Positions 42,324 to 51,407 of a DNA stretch of 64,000 bases are shown one piece after another (position 1 is the stretch's first letter; every line of letters begins with the position of its first letter). Below the pieces are notes generated by a model, which worked only from the letters and a program-made list of their open reading frames with translations, made no database searches and was not told the DNA's origin. A program made the position numbers and the translations under genes. The stretch covers positions 1 to 64,000 of the forward strand of contig CAZLCG010000004.1 in assembly GCA_964557975.1 (NCBI GenBank). Reading direction: 5' to 3'. This DNA is from Fimenecus sp964557975 (GTDB lineage: Bacteria; Bacillota; Clostridia; Oscillospirales; Acutalibacteraceae).

Positions 42324-43323
42324 AAGTTTAAGCATTATAATTCCTGTTTATAACGTTGAAAAATATATCGGTCAATGTTTAGACAGTGTTTTGAGTCAGG
42401 CTCCGTCAGACAGCGAGATTATTCTGATTGATGACGGCTCAAAGGATTCATCGGGTGAAATTTGCGAGAATTATAAAAAAAAGGATAACAGAATAATAGT
42501 TATTCACCAGAGCAATAAGGGGATTTCCGCCACAAGAAATGTAGGGATTAAGAATGCGACGGGTGAAAAAATATTTTTTATTGACAGCGACGATTATCTT
42601 GAGGACGGTTATTTTGACGCCCTTTTGCAATTTAATGCCGACATTGTAATCGGTAATTATGAGGCGTTTTATCAAAACGGGCTCAAGAATATCCGCGGCA
42701 GTATCGAAACGCTCCGATATGAAAGTCTCGGCGGTTATCTAAGGGATTTTAACAGGTATTTTCCCGTGTTCTTTAACACCGTATGGGGCAAGATTTACTG
42801 CGCGGATATTATAAAAAGTAATTTACTGAGCTTCCCGGAGGGTATTTCTATGGGCGAGGACACGTTGTTCAATACTGAGTATTACAAATACTGCAATACG
42901 TTTCAAGTGGTTAAGGATGTTGCCGTTATGTACCGCCAAACCGACGGTACGCTTTCAAAGAATATATCGCCTAAGCTCTTTGAATGGTATGAGAAAAGCT
43001 ATTCGGGAGTTGAAGGGCTTTTAAAAGACAACGGTGTTTTTAAGGGCGAAAACGAAAAGCATTTTTATTTAAAGTATTTCGGGGATCTGTATGAGAGTAT
43101 AACGGGTATCTGCTCGCTTGAAAAAGCTTCAAGGCATGAGAAGCTTACAGAGCTTATCAATACGCCGAGGGTGCAGGAAGCTGCTGACAGCGTTGAGCCT
43201 ACAAGCTTTTTGATGAAAGGTATTAAGCGAGAGATAAAAAGCAGAAATGCAGGCAGGTTATATTTACATTTGAGGACATATCAGTTTTTAAAGGAACTAA
43301 AAGGAAAGGTAAAAGGACTATGA
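42304..43323 (+). CDS. Glycosyltransferase family 2
   Basis: A 339-residue GT-A enzyme: SIIIPVYNVEKYIGQCLDSV, IILIDDGSKDSSGEICENY, and the DSDDYL metal motif near residue 98. MGEDTLFNTEYY is the acceptor-side motif. The start lies inside the preceding gene. The C-terminus (about 80 residues) is helical. Overlaps the following gene by four bases (ATGA). Confidence 0.92.
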   Translation: MEIQKGKSLSIIIPVYNVEKYIGQCLDSVLSQAPSDSEIILIDDGSKDSSGEICENYKKKDNRIIVIHQSNKGISATRNVGIKNATGEKIFFIDSDDYLEDGYFDALLQFNADIVIGNYEAFYQNGLKNIRGSIETLRYESLGGYLRDFNRYFPVFFNTVWGKIYCADIIKSNLLSFPEGISMGEDTLFNTEYYKYCNTFQVVKDVAVMYRQTDGTLSKNISPKLFEWYEKSYSGVEGLLKDNGVFKGENEKHFYLKYFGDLYESITGICSLEKASRHEKLTELINTPRVQEAADSVEPTSFLMKGIKREIKSRNAGRLYLHLRTYQFLKELKGKVKGL

Positions 43324-44213
43324 GCATTATTACAAAGATTAAGAACCGTTCAAGATGGCTTATGTCTTATCCTGTGTATTGGTACACAAGGGCAACCTTT
43401 AAAAACCCCGAAGTCAAGGGAATGGAAGAAACAATAAAAAGAATAATTGAAATTAACGGCTCGGCCTCAAGGTACGGTGACGGCGAGCTTGAAATAATGG
43501 TCGGCAGGAGTATTGATTTTCAGAAGTACGAGCCTGAGCTTGCACAGAAAATGAGGGATATACTTCAGCTTGACGACGAAAACTTTTTGGTATGTATAAA
43601 TGATGCGTTTAGGGGCTGTCCCGAGTGCAATGAGCAAAGCAGGGCTTTTTGGAAAGAAAATCTTAGAAAAAATTTAAAGTATTATAAAAAATTGCTGAAA
43701 AAGGGCAAGGTCTATTACGATGCGTGTATTACAAGACCGTATATGAGGTATACCGACAAAAGCAAGAGCCCGTATTATTTTTCACTGCTTAAGCAGATAT
43801 GGCAGGACAGGGATATTGTCTTTATCGAGGGCGAAAAAAGCCGTTTGGGCGTAGGAAACGACTTGTTCGACAACGCTAAATCCATACGCCGTATTTTGTG
43901 TCCTGCCGAAAGCGCATTTTCTTATTATAATGAGATAATTGACGAAGCGGCAAAGCTTGAAAAGGACGTTCTGTTTTTAATCGCCCTCGGACCTACGGCA
44001 ACGGCAATGGCTTATGATATTTATAAGCTGGGCTATCAGGCGGTTGATATAGGTCATATAGATATTGAATATGAATGGATGAGGATGGGAGCTACAGAGA
44101 AGGTTGCCATTCCGAATAAATATACAAACGAGGCTGTCGATACCGACGGTATGGTTTTAAGCGATATTTATGACAAGGAATATCTCAGTCAGATAATTGC
44201 AAATATAGGGTAA
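43320..44213 (+). CDS. GT-D fold glycosyltransferase (SP_1767/DUF1792 type)
   Basis: A 297-residue protein. SRYGDGELEIMVGRSIDFQ gives the DxE motif of the GT-D fold, first defined for the pneumococcal serine-rich adhesin glucosyltransferase. FIEGEKSRLGVGNDLFDNA and LIALGPTATAMAYDIYKLGY are matching family blocks. The family adds sugars to glycans; its acceptor here is presumably the repeat unit. Confidence 0.88.
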   Translation: MSIITKIKNRSRWLMSYPVYWYTRATFKNPEVKGMEETIKRIIEINGSASRYGDGELEIMVGRSIDFQKYEPELAQKMRDILQLDDENFLVCINDAFRGCPECNEQSRAFWKENLRKNLKYYKKLLKKGKVYYDACITRPYMRYTDKSKSPYYFSLLKQIWQDRDIVFIEGEKSRLGVGNDLFDNAKSIRRILCPAESAFSYYNEIIDEAAKLEKDVLFLIALGPTATAMAYDIYKLGYQAVDIGHIDIEYEWMRMGATEKVAIPNKYTNEAVDTDGMVLSDIYDKEYLSQIIANIG

Positions 44214-44224
44214 GGGACATTTAT

Positions 44225-45388
44225 ATGGATATTTTATTGTATATGCATAACGGCAGCGCAAACCACGGATGCGAGGCGCTTGCAAGAACGATTTCGGGAA
44301 TATTTTCCGAATACGGGCAGGTTAGGCTGTTCTCAAAAAGACCTGAGGAGGACAGAAAATACATAGACGATGCAAGCCTTGACATCGTTAAAACAAATGT
44401 ACCTGTTAACACTCATTCGGTTTCGGGAATAATTACGGCATTAAAAATTAAATATCTTAAACAGAAATATGCATTTGTAAAGCCTTCATATAAATCCCTG
44501 CTTGACAGCGTAACAGAGGGCTGCGTCGCCGTATCCATAGGCGGCGACAACTATTGCTACGACGGTATGCCCGAGGTGCTGTCAATTCTTAACAGGGAGA
44601 TTAACAGGCGAGGCGGTAAAACCGTACTTTGGGGATGCTCCATAGAGCCGTCTCTGCTTGAAAACGACCTTATTGTATCCGATTTGTCAAGTTATTCTTT
44701 AATAGCCGCAAGAGAGGAAATAACCTATAAGGCACTCACAGAATCACGGGTAAACACAAAAATCGTAAAGGTTACCGATTCTGCTTTCTTGTTACCCGCA
44801 GTATATGAAAAACTCCCCGACGGCTTTATCGAAGGAAATACCGTCGGAGTAAATATAAGTCCGCTCGTTTTATCGCTTAACAACGGAAACCGCCTGCTTT
44901 TTGACGCATACCGTATGCTCATAAAAAATATAACCGAGCGCACCGATATGAATGTGGCTCTGATACCCCATGTGGTATGGGAAAAAAATAACGATATGCA
45001 GGCGATCAATGAGTTGTATGAGGAATTTAAAGACAGCAAAAGGGTAATAAAGCTTGGCGACGCAAACGCTTGCGTATTAAAGGGATATATCTCAAGATGC
45101 CGCTTTTTTGTAGGCGCAAGGACTCATGCGACAATAGCGGCGTATTCAAGCCTCGTGCCCACATTGGTTGTGGGATATTCGGTCAAAAGTATGGGAATAG
45201 CGACGGATCTGTTCGGGGATTATACCCATTATGTGCTAAAGGGCGACGAACTAAAATCGGCAGATGAATTATACAACTCATTTGAATATATTTACGATAA
45301 TGAGAACGAAATAAAGCAACGGCTCGCTTCGGTTATTCCCGAATATAAAGAAAAGACCAAGATAAACCTTGAGAGTATTATGGGGTGA
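44225..45388 (+). CDS. Polysaccharide pyruvyl transferase family protein (1)
   Basis: 387 residues of the CsaB/WcaK family, which adds pyruvate ketals from phosphoenolpyruvate to sugars. LLYMHNGSANHGCEALARTI is the start; VSIGGDNYCYDGMPEV and RCRFFVGARTHATIAAYSSL are conserved, the latter with the catalytic-type Arg/His. Some family members lack pyruvyl activity, so the precise reaction is unproven. Confidence 0.87.
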   Translation: MDILLYMHNGSANHGCEALARTISGIFSEYGQVRLFSKRPEEDRKYIDDASLDIVKTNVPVNTHSVSGIITALKIKYLKQKYAFVKPSYKSLLDSVTEGCVAVSIGGDNYCYDGMPEVLSILNREINRRGGKTVLWGCSIEPSLLENDLIVSDLSSYSLIAAREEITYKALTESRVNTKIVKVTDSAFLLPAVYEKLPDGFIEGNTVGVNISPLVLSLNNGNRLLFDAYRMLIKNITERTDMNVALIPHVVWEKNNDMQAINELYEEFKDSKRVIKLGDANACVLKGYISRCRFFVGARTHATIAAYSSLVPTLVVGYSVKSMGIATDLFGDYTHYVLKGDELKSADELYNSFEYIYDNENEIKQRLASVIPEYKEKTKINLESIMG

Positions 45389-45395
45389 GCTGTTT

Positions 45396-46424
45396 GTGAA
45401 AAACATAGAAATTATTACAATAATAAGTCAAAATTACGGAAACAGGCTTCAAAATTACGCCTTACAGGAAAATCTTAAAAAAATGGGCTTCAATGTCGTG
45501 ACCGACAGATTCACAACAAGAAGTGCCATCGAAAAAATTATGGTACAGGCGTTTAAAATTCGCGCAAAAAAACGCCATGATTTGTTTAACCGATTTGAAA
45601 ATATGATTTCATGGGGTGATGAAAGTTATCTTAACAGGTATAACCCCTCAATTGATTTTTATGTTGCGGGTTCAGACCAAATATGGAATCCGAATTTTGA
45701 GTTTAATTCAGACAGAGAGTTCCTGAGTTTTGCGCCGCCCGAAAAAAGAATAGCTTATGCGGCTAGCATAGGCGTTGACGAAATACCGGACGATTTAAAA
45801 GACAAATACGCAACCTTTTTCAGAGAATTTAAAAGTCTGTCAGTAAGAGAGGAACAGGCCGGTAAAATTATTTATGAACTTACGGGACGAAGTGTTCCCG
45901 TTTTGGTCGACCCGGTATTCCTGTTAGAGAAAAGTGAGTGGGACAAGGTTATTAAAAAAAGCAGGGTAAAACCTAAACGGCCTTATGTCTTAAAGTACTT
46001 CTTAGGCGAGCAAAAGCAAGAAAATAATTGCAAAATAAAAGCAATTGCGGAAAAAAACGGTCTTGACATAATAGATATTTCACCGAATTCATTAAACTCC
46101 AATGCGGGTCCGAGCGAGTTTGTATCCTTAATCAACGGCGCCGAATGGGTGGTAACCGATTCGTTTCACGCCACCGCATTTTGTGTGATTTTTGAGAAAA
46201 GCTTTCTGAGCGTGGAACGCTCGGAAAATGCGGAGGACGCAGGACAAACAATGTATTCAAGATTTGAAACGCTTAACAGTAAATTTGATATCGGCGATTG
46301 CTTAATAAGGTCGGGAGAAACCTTCCCCGAAGATATAATCCGAACGGACTTCGCTTCGGCAAGGGAAAACCTTACGGTCGAAAGAGAAAGAGCCGAGCGT
46401 TTTCTCAGGGAAGCTTTGAACTGA
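45396..46424 (+). CDS. Polysaccharide pyruvyl transferase family protein (2)
   Basis: 342 residues, a second pyruvyl transferase-like protein of the subgroup opening with ISQNYGNRLQNYALQENLKK. DFYVAGSDQIWNPNF and WVVTDSFHATAFCVIFEK are diagnostic. The GTG at 45396 is seven bases after GGGGTGAG; an upstream TTG is not used. Members of this subgroup frequently neighbour F420-hydrogenase-beta-like proteins, as is the case two genes downstream. Confidence 0.87.
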   Translation: MKNIEIITIISQNYGNRLQNYALQENLKKMGFNVVTDRFTTRSAIEKIMVQAFKIRAKKRHDLFNRFENMISWGDESYLNRYNPSIDFYVAGSDQIWNPNFEFNSDREFLSFAPPEKRIAYAASIGVDEIPDDLKDKYATFFREFKSLSVREEQAGKIIYELTGRSVPVLVDPVFLLEKSEWDKVIKKSRVKPKRPYVLKYFLGEQKQENNCKIKAIAEKNGLDIIDISPNSLNSNAGPSEFVSLINGAEWVVTDSFHATAFCVIFEKSFLSVERSENAEDAGQTMYSRFETLNSKFDIGDCLIRSGETFPEDIIRTDFASARENLTVERERAERFLREALN

Positions 46425-46471
46425 AATATTAAAATTTGAAAGGAAGGCAGATCGTTTCTGTATAGAGGCAT

Positions 46472-48007
46472 ATGAGAAAAAAAATCAATGAATTAAGAGC
46501 CGGAATAATATTATCCTATGTTTCTCTGATAGTCAGCAACTGCGTATCAATCGTTTATACGCCAGTTATGATAAGGCTTTTGGGTCAGAGCGAATACGGG
46601 CTTTATAATCTTGTATCTTCTTTTGTTGCATACCTTGGGCTTTTAAGCTTCGGCTTTGATAATACATACCTCAGATACTATACGCAGTACAAACACACTA
46701 AGGATAAGCAGAAGGTTGCGTCTTTAAACGGAATGTTTTTGTGCGTTTTTTGTATTATAGCGTTTATTGCGGTAATCTGCGGTTCGGTTATGTGTCATTA
46801 TTCAGATTACATTTTCGGATCGAAACTTACCGCGGACGAACTCGGAACGGCAAAAATCCTTATGGTCTTGCTTGTAATAAATATTGCCATTGCTTTTCCC
46901 GCGAATTTGTTTAAGGTATACATTAACGCAAATGAAAAATTCTTTTTCGCGAAAACTCTTAATATGGTAAAGACTGTGATAAATCCCTTTATTATGCTGC
47001 CGCTTTTATTTGCAGGCTATAAATCAATAGCCATGGTTGCGGTTACGCTGATTTACTCAATAGTAATTGATTCAATAAATATTTTTTACTGCTTTAAAAA
47101 GCTGGATATGAAAATAAGCTTTAAGAACTTTGAATTTAAGCTGTTTAAAAATGTTGCCGGCTTTGCGTTCTTCGTATTTTTGGGCGAAATAGTGGACGAG
47201 ATAAACTGGAATGTCGATAAATATCTTCTCGGCAGATTCAGCGGCACGGTAGGTGTGGCTGTTTACGGGGTCGCGTCGCAGTTGTCGTCATATTTCAGGC
47301 AGTTTTCAACTTACATTTCCTCTGTGTTTGCGCCGAGGGTAAATAAAATGGTCGCAACCGACAACAATAATGAGAAAATTACGGATTTGATGATCAAGGT
47401 CGGCAGAATACAGTTTATTGTATTATCGCTTGTAGCGACGGGCTTTATATTTGCAGGTAAAATGTTCTGTAATCTTTGGGCGGGCGAGGATTACAACGGC
47501 TCGTATCTTATCGCCGTTGTTTTAATGGTTCCGAGTATTATTCCGCTTATTCAAAATGTCGGTATCAGCGTTTTGACCGCAAGAAATAAGCACCGCTTCA
47601 GGAGCATCGTATATTTCTTTATCGCGATTGCAAACATATGTATCAGTATCCCGCTTTGTATTCGCTTTGAGGGCTTGGGTTGCGCAATAGGAACGGCTCT
47701 GTCATTGCTTATCGGCAACGGAATTGTAATAAACCTTTATTATGCTCATCTCGGCATAGATATAAAGAGGTTCTGGAAAAGTATTCTGCGCCTTGCGAGA
47801 GGTCTTGTTATTCCCGTCTTACTCGGCTCGGGGCTTTTACTTATAAAAGAGCCGTATAATTGGCTTGTATTGCTTGCTTCGATCATCGGTTATACCTGCG
47901 TTTACGCAGGCTCAATGTATTTGCTCGGGTTTAACGAATATGAGAAGGGGCTGGTTCTCGGCGCGTTAAATAAGGCAAAAATAATTCTAAAAAGGGGAAG
48001 GTCATAA
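46472..48007 (+). CDS. Oligosaccharide flippase (Wzx, first copy)
   Basis: A 511-residue polytopic protein of the MOP/PST superfamily with 12-14 transmembrane helices. ILSYVSLIVSNCVSIVYTPV and RLLGQSEYGLYNLVSSF open it, as usual for Wzx. It would move undecaprenyl-linked repeat units to the outer face. A second flippase gene lies at 52574. Confidence 0.92.
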   Translation: MRKKINELRAGIILSYVSLIVSNCVSIVYTPVMIRLLGQSEYGLYNLVSSFVAYLGLLSFGFDNTYLRYYTQYKHTKDKQKVASLNGMFLCVFCIIAFIAVICGSVMCHYSDYIFGSKLTADELGTAKILMVLLVINIAIAFPANLFKVYINANEKFFFAKTLNMVKTVINPFIMLPLLFAGYKSIAMVAVTLIYSIVIDSINIFYCFKKLDMKISFKNFEFKLFKNVAGFAFFVFLGEIVDEINWNVDKYLLGRFSGTVGVAVYGVASQLSSYFRQFSTYISSVFAPRVNKMVATDNNNEKITDLMIKVGRIQFIVLSLVATGFIFAGKMFCNLWAGEDYNGSYLIAVVLMVPSIIPLIQNVGISVLTARNKHRFRSIVYFFIAIANICISIPLCIRFEGLGCAIGTALSLLIGNGIVINLYYAHLGIDIKRFWKSILRLARGLVIPVLLGSGLLLIKEPYNWLVLLASIIGYTCVYAGSMYLLGFNEYEKGLVLGALNKAKIILKRGRS

Positions 48008-48010
48008 GCG

Positions 48011-49144
48011 GTGGAAAGGATTTATTGTGACAAAAAGCTGTGTACGGGATGTTCGGCGTGCTATGCCGTCTGCCCTGTCGGCTGTATTGAGATGCTCCCC
48101 GACGGCAAGGGCTTTTTATATCCTTCCATTGATGAGGAAAAGTGCGTTCACTGCGGAAAATGCAAAAGTGCTTGTCAGACGTATATTGAAGAAAAAAGCG
48201 CATATACACCTGAGCTGTACGGTTATGTAAATCCTGACACCGAGACGCTCTTAAAATCATCATCGGGAGGAATCTTCAGTGCGTTGACCGAAAAGATACT
48301 TGCAAAGGGCGGTTATGTCTGCGGAGCGGTATTTGACGAAAAAATATCTGTTCGTCATATTGTTACTAACGATGCCGAAGATATAAGAAAAATGCGCGGT
48401 TCAAAATATGTTCAAAGCCGTATGGAGAATTGCTTTTCCGAGATTTTACGCTTGCTTGACAGTGGGAAAACCGTCCTTTTTACAGGCACGCCCTGTCAGG
48501 TGCTGGGGCTGAAATGTTTTTTAAAAAAAGATTACGGCAATTTGTTTACGGTTGACTGCGTTTGCCACAGCATTCCCTCGCCGCTTATTTTTTCAAAATA
48601 TATACAGAGCATTGAAAGAGTCGACGGTAAAATAATTGATTTTTCATTTCGCAATAAAAAAGACGGATGGAATAATTATAATCTTTATTATAAAACATGC
48701 GTCGGCGAAAAATATCTGCCGCACAAAGGAAATTATTATATGGAAGGCTTCCTTGACGGGCTGTATAACCGTGAAAGCTGCAACAGCTGTCCGGTTAAAA
48801 CAAGGGCGGGCTATGCATCTGATATAACTATAGGCGATTATTGGCACGCTAAAGAGCTTACACCTGAGATTTATAACGAAAACGGCGTTTCGGCAGTTTT
48901 GGTAAATTCCGTTAAGGGAAAAGAACTGCTAAGGGGTATCCCGATAAAAAAATATGAAATTGAAGCATTTTTAAATGTAAACAAAAAATATTCCGAGTGT
49001 GCAAAAACAGGTGTTAAATCGGACTTATTTTGGCTGGAGTTTAATAAAAACGGTATTGACGCAGCATATAAAAAGGCGTATAAGCTCCCGTTTAAAATAA
49101 AAATTAAGACGGTAATAAAAAAAATAACGGGAGGTACAAGATGA
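48011..49144 (+). CDS. F420-hydrogenase beta-like iron-sulphur protein
   Basis: 377 residues. The N-terminus holds two [4Fe-4S] ferredoxin motifs, CTGCSACYAVCPVGC and CVHCGKCKSACQ. The rest matches the coenzyme F420 hydrogenase/dehydrogenase beta domain: SSGGIFSALTEKILAKGG, KMRGSKYVQS, FTGTPCQVLGLK and DITIGDYWH. Such proteins occur in polysaccharide loci next to pyruvyl transferases and are probably flavin- and Fe-S-dependent oxidoreductases of an activated sugar or its pyruvylated form. The reaction is unknown. GTG start; overlaps the next gene by four bases. Confidence 0.87.
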   Translation: MERIYCDKKLCTGCSACYAVCPVGCIEMLPDGKGFLYPSIDEEKCVHCGKCKSACQTYIEEKSAYTPELYGYVNPDTETLLKSSSGGIFSALTEKILAKGGYVCGAVFDEKISVRHIVTNDAEDIRKMRGSKYVQSRMENCFSEILRLLDSGKTVLFTGTPCQVLGLKCFLKKDYGNLFTVDCVCHSIPSPLIFSKYIQSIERVDGKIIDFSFRNKKDGWNNYNLYYKTCVGEKYLPHKGNYYMEGFLDGLYNRESCNSCPVKTRAGYASDITIGDYWHAKELTPEIYNENGVSAVLVNSVKGKELLRGIPIKKYEIEAFLNVNKKYSECAKTGVKSDLFWLEFNKNGIDAAYKKAYKLPFKIKIKTVIKKITGGTR

Positions 49145-50232
49145 CGGCAAGAAATACAAGATTGGATCTGTTGAGGATACTTTCAATGCTGGGAATTGTT
49201 ACATTGCATATCATCGGTGCGGGGGGGGTAGTATCCGCCTGTGAGGTCGGTACACCGAGCTTTTGGGCTGTAAATACGCTTGAAACGCTTTGTGAATGTT
49301 CGGTAAATGTTTTTGCCGTTATGTCGGGATATTTGCTTTTCGGCAAGCGCCAAAGGATGAGAAGAATCTTTGAATTGTTGATAACCGTATTATTTTATTG
49401 TATAATTATAACGGCTGTAATGATTTTATGCTTCGATGTTCCCTTTACGGTTAAAAATTTAATAAACGGTTTGCTCCCCATGCTTCGCGGAAAATATTGG
49501 TATATTACCTGCTATGTCGGCTTGTTTTTGCTTTTTCCATATATAAATTCGATGCTTGAGTGCTTGAACAGGAAACAATATTCCGTTCTTTTGTTAATTC
49601 TGACGGCGGCGTTTTCTTTCATTCCAAACCTTGTTACTATTGATCTTTTCGGAACGAAGAACGGGTATTCGGTCGCATGGCTCGCGATTTGCTATATTTT
49701 CGGTGCGTTTTGGCGTAAATTTGATTTCAGGCTTTTTGATGGAAAGGAATTGCCGGTTTTCGCAGTTTCTTCGCTGTGTCTGATTACTGTTAAATTAATA
49801 ATATATCTTGTTTTCAATAAGAACATTGATTATTTTATTACATATACTTCCCCGCTTATTTTGTTGAACGCTCTTATGCTTCTCCAGTGGGCGGTTCGCA
49901 AGAAGCCGGGCAAGGCGGGCGGTTTTGCAAAATTCATTCAACATATATCTGTTTTATCTTTTGATGTGTATATTATACATGACCATATATTTGTTTTTGA
50001 TTATCTTATTAAGGACAGCTTTTCCCGAGTTGCTGAGATAAACGCTTTGCTGATAATACCGACGATAATCGGGATAAGCGTTCTGATATATGCTGTGTGC
50101 TGTCCTGTTGCGGCGGTTAGGGAAAAACTGTTTTCAACAAAAATAATAGATAAACCGCTGACGCTAATAAGCCGAAAGGCGGATTTAACGTTTTCTTTTA
50201 AGGAAACGGAATTTGTTGATTCGGGAAATTAA
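49141..50232 (+). CDS. Membrane acyltransferase family 3 (second copy)
   Basis: 363 residues with about ten membrane helices. RLDLLRILSMLGIVTLHIIG is the classic start with its catalytic-type His, and VNVFAVMSGYLLFGKRQRM follows. It probably acetylates the polysaccharide. An unusual run of eight Gs codes for part of its first helix region (near 49222). Confidence 0.88.
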   Translation: MTARNTRLDLLRILSMLGIVTLHIIGAGGVVSACEVGTPSFWAVNTLETLCECSVNVFAVMSGYLLFGKRQRMRRIFELLITVLFYCIIITAVMILCFDVPFTVKNLINGLLPMLRGKYWYITCYVGLFLLFPYINSMLECLNRKQYSVLLLILTAAFSFIPNLVTIDLFGTKNGYSVAWLAICYIFGAFWRKFDFRLFDGKELPVFAVSSLCLITVKLIIYLVFNKNIDYFITYTSPLILLNALMLLQWAVRKKPGKAGGFAKFIQHISVLSFDVYIIHDHIFVFDYLIKDSFSRVAEINALLIIPTIIGISVLIYAVCCPVAAVREKLFSTKIIDKPLTLISRKADLTFSFKETEFVDSGN

Positions 50233-50274
50233 AAATTTCTGTTTTGCCGAAGGCAAAAAAAGGAGATGTTTCAT

Positions 50275-51405
50275 ATTAAAGTCGTTCATCTTATTTCGGG
50301 GCTTGGCAAGGGCGGAGCGGAAACTGCTTTGTACAATTTAATAAAGTATCAGCAGGATAAGCAGAATATTGAATATAAGGTTATCTGTTTAGGGCTCAGC
50401 CATTATTATGAGGAGCATTTACGCAGGCTCGGATGTGAGATTACAGAACTTAATATAAAAAAACAACCTTTAAAAACGCTTCGTTCTATGGTAAAGAACG
50501 TAAAGGGCTGCGATTTGCTTTGCTGTTGGATGTATAATTCAAACCTGATAGGCTACTTTGCCGCAAAGGCGGCAGGCGTTAAAAAGGTAGTCTGGTTTAT
50601 AAGGCACGCGGATCTTGACGTGGAAAACAATAAGTTAAAGACCTTGTTGATAAACCGTATATGTGCAAAACTCAGTAAAAGCAAAATTGTTAAAATGGTT
50701 GTGTACAACGGCTGTCTTTCAAGGTCGATACACGAAAATTGCGGCTATGATAAGTCAAAATCCCATATCGTTAACAACGGCTGCGATACCCAAGAATACC
50801 GCTTTCTTCCTGCGGCTCGGCAAAAGCTGATAAAAGAGCTTGATTTAAGCGAAAAAAATTATATAATGCTTTCCTGTTCACGGTATAATGCGATAAAGGA
50901 CATTCCGACATTCCTCAAAAGCGTCGCGGAGGTCAGAAGATATAACATCGGCGCAGTGGGCGTAATGTGCGGAACGGATATTTCAGAAGATAACAAAGAG
51001 CTTGTCGGCGAGATAGAAAGCGCGGGTCTTAAAATCGGCAGGGATATTTTTTTGCTTGGGCTTAGAAATGATTTGCCCGAATTGTTTTCGGCGAGCGATG
51101 CGTATGTTCTTCACTCCGTGAGCGAGGCGTTTCCGAATACGCTTATACAGGCTATGTCCTGCCGTATAATGTGCGTTACTACCGATGTGGGCGACGTCAG
51201 AAGAATTATAGACGGCGAATATATTGTACCGATAGGCGATTATAAGGCGATAGCCGAAAAGGTCTGCGGATTTATGAACAAGAGCAAAGCGGAGTTGGAA
51301 ACATCCAAAGAACACAATGCTCAAAGCGTTGCCGAAAATTTTAATATTAAAAAAGTTGCGCTTGAGTATGAGAGGGTAATTAAGCTGAACAGAACAGAGA
51401 ATTAA
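50275..51405 (+). CDS. Glycosyltransferase family 4
   Basis: About 376 residues. The start is unusual: the only ATG (50266) abuts AGGAG with no spacer, whereas ATT at 50275 is nine bases from it and gives a protein beginning (M)KVVHLISGLGKGGAETALY, exactly where this family normally starts. The C-domain has LSCSRYNAIKDIPTFLK and HSVSEAFPNTLIQAMSC, the EX7E-type motif. A 17-base hairpin (TTTTGCC/GGCAAAA) lies just upstream of the ribosome site. If ATT is not used, the gene begins at 50266 with three extra residues. Confidence 0.87.
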   Translation: MKVVHLISGLGKGGAETALYNLIKYQQDKQNIEYKVICLGLSHYYEEHLRRLGCEITELNIKKQPLKTLRSMVKNVKGCDLLCCWMYNSNLIGYFAAKAAGVKKVVWFIRHADLDVENNKLKTLLINRICAKLSKSKIVKMVVYNGCLSRSIHENCGYDKSKSHIVNNGCDTQEYRFLPAARQKLIKELDLSEKNYIMLSCSRYNAIKDIPTFLKSVAEVRRYNIGAVGVMCGTDISEDNKELVGEIESAGLKIGRDIFLLGLRNDLPELFSASDAYVLHSVSEAFPNTLIQAMSCRIMCVTTDVGDVRRIIDGEYIVPIGDYKAIAEKVCGFMNKSKAELETSKEHNAQSVAENFNIKKVALEYERVIKLNRTEN

Positions 51406-51407
51406 AC

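Noticed and set aside
48027..48230. 67-residue + strand ORF inside the Fe-S protein gene
   Set aside because: Alternative frame of the Cys-rich N-terminus; no ribosome site.
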